Shown here in pieces: positions 52,909 to 55,875 of a stretch of DNA of 55,875 nt. The DNA comes from Oscillospiraceae bacterium (GTDB lineage: Bacteria; Bacillota; Clostridia; Oscillospirales; Oscillospiraceae). The first letter of the stretch is position 1; every line of letters starts with the position of its first letter. The DNA lies in assembly GCA_009777775.1 (NCBI GenBank), contig WRLE01000019.1, positions 1 to 55,875 of the forward strand, given 5' to 3'. The notes below the pieces were generated by a model. It made no database searches. It was given only the letters and a program-made list of their open reading frames with translations, and had not been told where the DNA came from. Position numbers and translations under genes: made by a program.

Positions 52909-54534
52909 TTATCTACTATAAACCCAAAAAGTGTGTTCCCAGGTTTTAGTTCCCATTTCATCGGTAGCTACACAATAATATGTTTTCTTCCCTGCTGTCA
53001 GCTTGTCAAAAAGGATATCATAATCGAGATTCTTAATATCATAACTATATGCATTTGGAAATGCGATGCTACTTGTTTCGATGTCACCATTGGCATTTTC
53101 AATGGCGACCAATACCATTGCTATTTCGTAATTTGATTCTATAATTCCTCTGACTCCGAATATTGCTCCGACATATTGGTCAGGTGGTGCTTTGAATCCG
53201 CTGATACTCATTGTTGAGGGTCTTGGTGTTGGTGATGGCGAAGGCGAGGGCGAGGGAGACGGTGACGGTGATGGGGATGGGGATGGGGACGGTGAGGGAG
53301 TAGGTGATGGTGAGGGTCGGGGTGTAGATGATGGTGTAACTATTGATTTGGGAACTGATGCTATAGATTGATTCGATGTTGTTGAAGTATTATTATTATT
53401 ATTCGTTTTTTTACTTGATGTTTGCATACCCAATATCAACATCATAAAAACTAAAACTGTCACACCTCCAAACAATATGCTATGACTTTGTTCTGTTTTT
53501 ATGCCAAACATATTCGAAAAACGAGTAATAAATTCGTATTCTAGTGGGTCATATGCTTCTTTTATAATCAAAATGTCATAATAAGTTACTCCAGTCTCCT
53601 CAATACATTCATTAAGCCAATCGGCAATAGTGTCGGCATATAAACCATAATAAGTAATATTTCTGATGTTTTTCTTATATCTATATCTTGTTTTATCATC
53701 TAAATCATACTGTAATTCAATCAGTTTTAAAAGCTGGGTATATGCCTCAGATGCCTTACTAATTATATAAGGTTTTCTATGTCGATACATAAAGAGTATC
53801 AATTTTGCTGCTAAGAGAAAATTAACAATGTTAATAAAAATACAAAAGAAGATGCGTCTATAAATAATCCCTTCAATGTATATTGCAGTATAATAATTCC
53901 ACGCAGCAGCATAAATGTCTCGTAAATTATATAGTCCACGTAAAGATAATCTTGGATACTCATCCATTAACCTAGGCATAAAATTACTGATAATAAAAAC
54001 TAATATTGTACTAAAAATAATGAGATAGAGATGTATGTGTCGATCTTGATCTCTTTGCGCTTCGTCAAATTTTTTTTCGAGATTTGCGATTTTATCATAT
54101 TTATAAACAATATTGCTTCCAATGTTTGAACTACTAAAGTCATTAGTTGCTTCAATTACAACAGTTGGTGCTAGTTCACTACTTATAGGTATTATTAAAC
54201 TCTGTGGTATTTCAACATCAACACTAGGAATAACTGTTTTTTCAATTTCATCAATTTTTGAAAGGTTTTCGATTGCCATTATGTCTTCATATAACAGCGT
54301 TCTTGCTGTATCAGCAACATCAATATCATTAGTCTTGATTATTTCATCAACCACTATTATTTGAGTTTCAGGTATTAAATCATCCTCAGTTATATAAGAC
54401 TCAATCGCAATATTATCGTCATTAGAATTTATTTCTATCTGCATCGCTTCACTGTCAATTATAACTTTTGCGCCACAGCTATTACAAAATTGAGCACCTT
54501 CAACGAGTCTGTTTCCGCATTTATTACAAAACAT
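52909..54534 (-). CDS. Zinc-ribbon membrane protein with Ser-Pro repeat and shared C-terminal domain
   Basis: A 541-residue protein. N-terminal double-CxxC zinc ribbon (MFCNKCGNRLVEGAQFCNSCGAK), an acidic region, two membrane helices near 170-250, a cytoplasmic helical domain, a third helix (SHSILFGGVTVLVFMMLILGMQ) and then about 17 SP dipeptides (53215-53330). The end is the same domain as in the lipoprotein at 48747 (MSISGFKAPPDQYVGAIFG...WEHTFWVYSR). The three helices imply a cytoplasmic zinc ribbon and an outside C-terminal domain on a stiff Pro-rich stalk. Functions unknown. AAGGAG precedes the ATG. Confidence 0.8.
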   Translation of the reverse strand: MFCNKCGNRLVEGAQFCNSCGAKVIIDSEAMQIEINSNDDNIAIESYITEDDLIPETQIIVVDEIIKTNDIDVADTARTLLYEDIMAIENLSKIDEIEKTVIPSVDVEIPQSLIIPISSELAPTVVIEATNDFSSSNIGSNIVYKYDKIANLEKKFDEAQRDQDRHIHLYLIIFSTILVFIISNFMPRLMDEYPRLSLRGLYNLRDIYAAAWNYYTAIYIEGIIYRRIFFCIFINIVNFLLAAKLILFMYRHRKPYIISKASEAYTQLLKLIELQYDLDDKTRYRYKKNIRNITYYGLYADTIADWLNECIEETGVTYYDILIIKEAYDPLEYEFITRFSNMFGIKTEQSHSILFGGVTVLVFMMLILGMQTSSKKTNNNNNTSTTSNQSIASVPKSIVTPSSTPRPSPSPTPSPSPSPSPSPSPSPSPSPSPSPTPRPSTMSISGFKAPPDQYVGAIFGVRGIIESNYEIAMVLVAIENANGDIETSSIAFPNAYSYDIKNLDYDILFDKLTAGKKTYYCVATDEMGTKTWEHTFWVYSR

Positions 54535-54631
54535 GATTTATCTCCTTATATATGCTATTTAACTCCCCTGTCATATATCATCATCCAGCTAGCTAGATTT
54601 AAATATACAGTTCATAACTGATATTGATTTT

Positions 54632-55018
54632 ATGGTTATTATTATGTATAGTAATAGTATGAATTTTTTAGAAAAGCTCATTACACTAATATTTATTGAT
54701 AATCCGTATATTAGTTACATTTTTCGTTGTCATAATATTCAAGAAAGATCATTTTTCTTGAAAGGTAGACAATTTCATATATGCGCCAGATGCACTGGTA
54801 TACTGGTGGGTTTTTTCATTTTTCCAATACTATTGCCTTTTAATAATTCTATCATGCTCTGGTTTGTCATATTATCAATTACTTCAATATCAATCGATGG
54901 CTTTACACAATTGTTTCAACTTAGAGAATCAAATAACACACTACGCTTCATTACAGGAGTTTTATTCGGAATCGCATTCCCAAATATATTTACATTGTTG
55001 ATTAGATACATACGTTAA
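54632..55018 (+). CDS. DUF2085 membrane protein
   Basis: A 128-residue protein with the DUF2085 pattern: FRCHNIQERSFFLKGRQFHICARCTGILVGF, where Cys-His and CxxC could bind metal, then three membrane helices. Function unknown. Start ATG 54632 with little ribosome site; ATG 54644 and 54659 are alternatives. It converges on the zinc-ribbon gene at 55015 with a 4-bp overlap and no terminator visible between. Confidence 0.8.
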   Translation: MVIIMYSNSMNFLEKLITLIFIDNPYISYIFRCHNIQERSFFLKGRQFHICARCTGILVGFFIFPILLPFNNSIMLWFVILSITSISIDGFTQLFQLRESNNTLRFITGVLFGIAFPNIFTLLIRYIR

Positions 55019-55428
55019 ACATCTCTTTGAAGTGTAACATTAATGGTTCCGTCCTTTTTACCCGCCAAGAAAGCTAAAGGTGCACAAATCAAATATAAGC
55101 AACAAGCTTTCCCTCCTTTGAAACTACCTTCGGTTACTGTTTCGCTTACTACTCTCCAGCCTTCTCGTGAAAGATTCTCAAGTGTAAGTATTTTGTTTCT
55201 CTGACCTTCAGGTGTATTTGGAAATTCCAATGTTTTGTACTCTTTAAGTCCTGTATATTGGTTAACTAGAATACTGATATTTTCAGAATTATTATTAATT
55301 TGTTCAGTCCCTGATTCTGATTCTGATTTTGATGCTGATTCAGATTCTGATATTGGCATTTTTGTTCCGCATTTTTGGCAAAAAGCTGAATTTTCTGGTA
55401 CCCGAGCTCCGCAATTATGACAAAACAT
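55015..55428 (-). CDS. Small zinc-ribbon protein
   Basis: A 137-residue protein. An N-terminal zinc ribbon (MFCHNCGARVPENSAFCQKCGTK) is followed by a Ser/Glu-rich linker and a compact C-terminal part containing LENLSREGWRVVSET, a DUF4177-like pattern, and a hydrophobic stretch (ACCLYLICAPLAFLAG). The same zinc-ribbon type starts the membrane protein at 52909, so they may be functionally linked. GGGAAG before the ATG. Confidence 0.7.
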   Translation of the reverse strand: MFCHNCGARVPENSAFCQKCGTKMPISESESASKSESESGTEQINNNSENISILVNQYTGLKEYKTLEFPNTPEGQRNKILTLENLSREGWRVVSETVTEGSFKGGKACCLYLICAPLAFLAGKKDGTINVTLQRDV

Positions 55429-55875
55429 ATTGTTTCTTCCCTTTCACATATGCTTTTTAATAATCTAAAGAATACGAAATATTAATACAACATTGTATTT
55501 CGTTCAATAATAATGACACATATGTAATACTTCTCTAAGTACTATCAATACACACCATTACGCTAATTTGACACTCCATTTGAATTACTGTTCAAGCTCT
55601 GAAAACGAATAAATATAAATGAGCATCCATAATATCCCTAAAAAATATGATATTATTACCATAATGTTCTCCTCCCTACCTCTTTCTTGTGTAATAACCT
55701 GTACATTTATATAGTTCGTTTAATTTATTACATGACTTGAATAAAAGCATGCTATTTATGCATATAACCTATCATTTTATGAATAATTGCATAAATATGC
55801 ACAATATGTCCTCCCATTTTGCATGGAAAAGCTTGTATTATATAAAAATTCGAACTATATAAATGTACACTTTTG
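55429..55875. other. Right-end intergenic region
   Basis: AT-rich and without a recognisable gene. It holds the upstream region of the small zinc-ribbon gene and the inverted-repeat element at 55700-55869. Confidence 0.5.
55700..55869. repeat. 170-bp element with 19-bp perfect terminal inverted repeats
   Basis: TGTACATTTATATAGTTCG (55700-55718) is repeated as its exact reverse complement at 55851-55869, with 132 bp between. Inner and outer flanks do not match. It has the size and form of a MITE or a solo pair of regulatory sites; no coding content. Confidence 0.55.

Overview
The window looks like a chromosomal segment of an AT-rich, low-GC Gram-positive anaerobe, probably a Clostridia-type Firmicute. 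This is inferred from strong AGGAGG-type ribosome sites, an LPXTG cell-wall protein, an S-layer-homology protein, lipoproteins, a clostridial-type pilus cluster and a pair of UroD/MtaA-family proteins. I see no rRNA, tRNA or CRISPR array.

Left part (1-32.6 kb) is mostly core genome: copper ATPase CopA; two minus-strand UroD/MtaA-like proteins behind a 13-bp inverted-repeat site; PrmA; a hybrid histidine kinase; an array of nine 27-bp repeats; a 1620-residue sortase-anchored VWA/Cna-B-type surface protein; a six-gene type IV pilus-like operon (GspF/PilC-like protein, four pilin-like proteins, PilT); a transglutaminase lipoprotein; MnmA and its cysteine desulfurase, divergent from MtaB (together tRNA anticodon-loop sulfur modification); SerC and SerA (serine synthesis); a lipid kinase; and a complete oppBCDFA peptide importer.

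Middle part (32.6-48.7 kb) is an accessory, defence-island-like region. It holds an AAA-CYTH (TTD14-like) protein; two archaeal-type ATPase/DUF234 proteins, each with a dyad over its promoter; a CbbX/SpoVK-like AAA protein with an unrecognised N-terminal half; and four related GCGTCCAAAAC-type hairpins that separate these cassettes. It ends in a tight minus-strand operon of five genes: dynamin-like GTPase, tail-anchored small membrane protein, HerA-like ATPase, stand-alone LHH (HNH/EndoVII) nuclease and SUKH (SMI1/KNR4) protein. The operon sits directly behind the decayed 5' end of an IS21-family istA gene and next to a WYL regulator. I consider it the best candidate for an undescribed conflict or defence system: a membrane-remodelling GTPase and HerA motor coupled by gene overlap to a toxin-family nuclease and its likely immunity protein.

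Right part (48.7-55.9 kb) encodes envelope proteins: a lipoprotein and a zinc-ribbon membrane protein that share the same ~100-residue C-terminal domain, an SLH-polysaccharide deacetylase, a C39-like peptidase lipoprotein, a DUF2085 membrane protein and a second zinc-ribbon protein. A 170-bp element with 19-bp perfect terminal inverted repeats lies at the very end.

Start sites were moved from the longest open frame to the first start with a good ribosome site where the sequence supported it; these choices are given per gene. Residue positions are hand counts.
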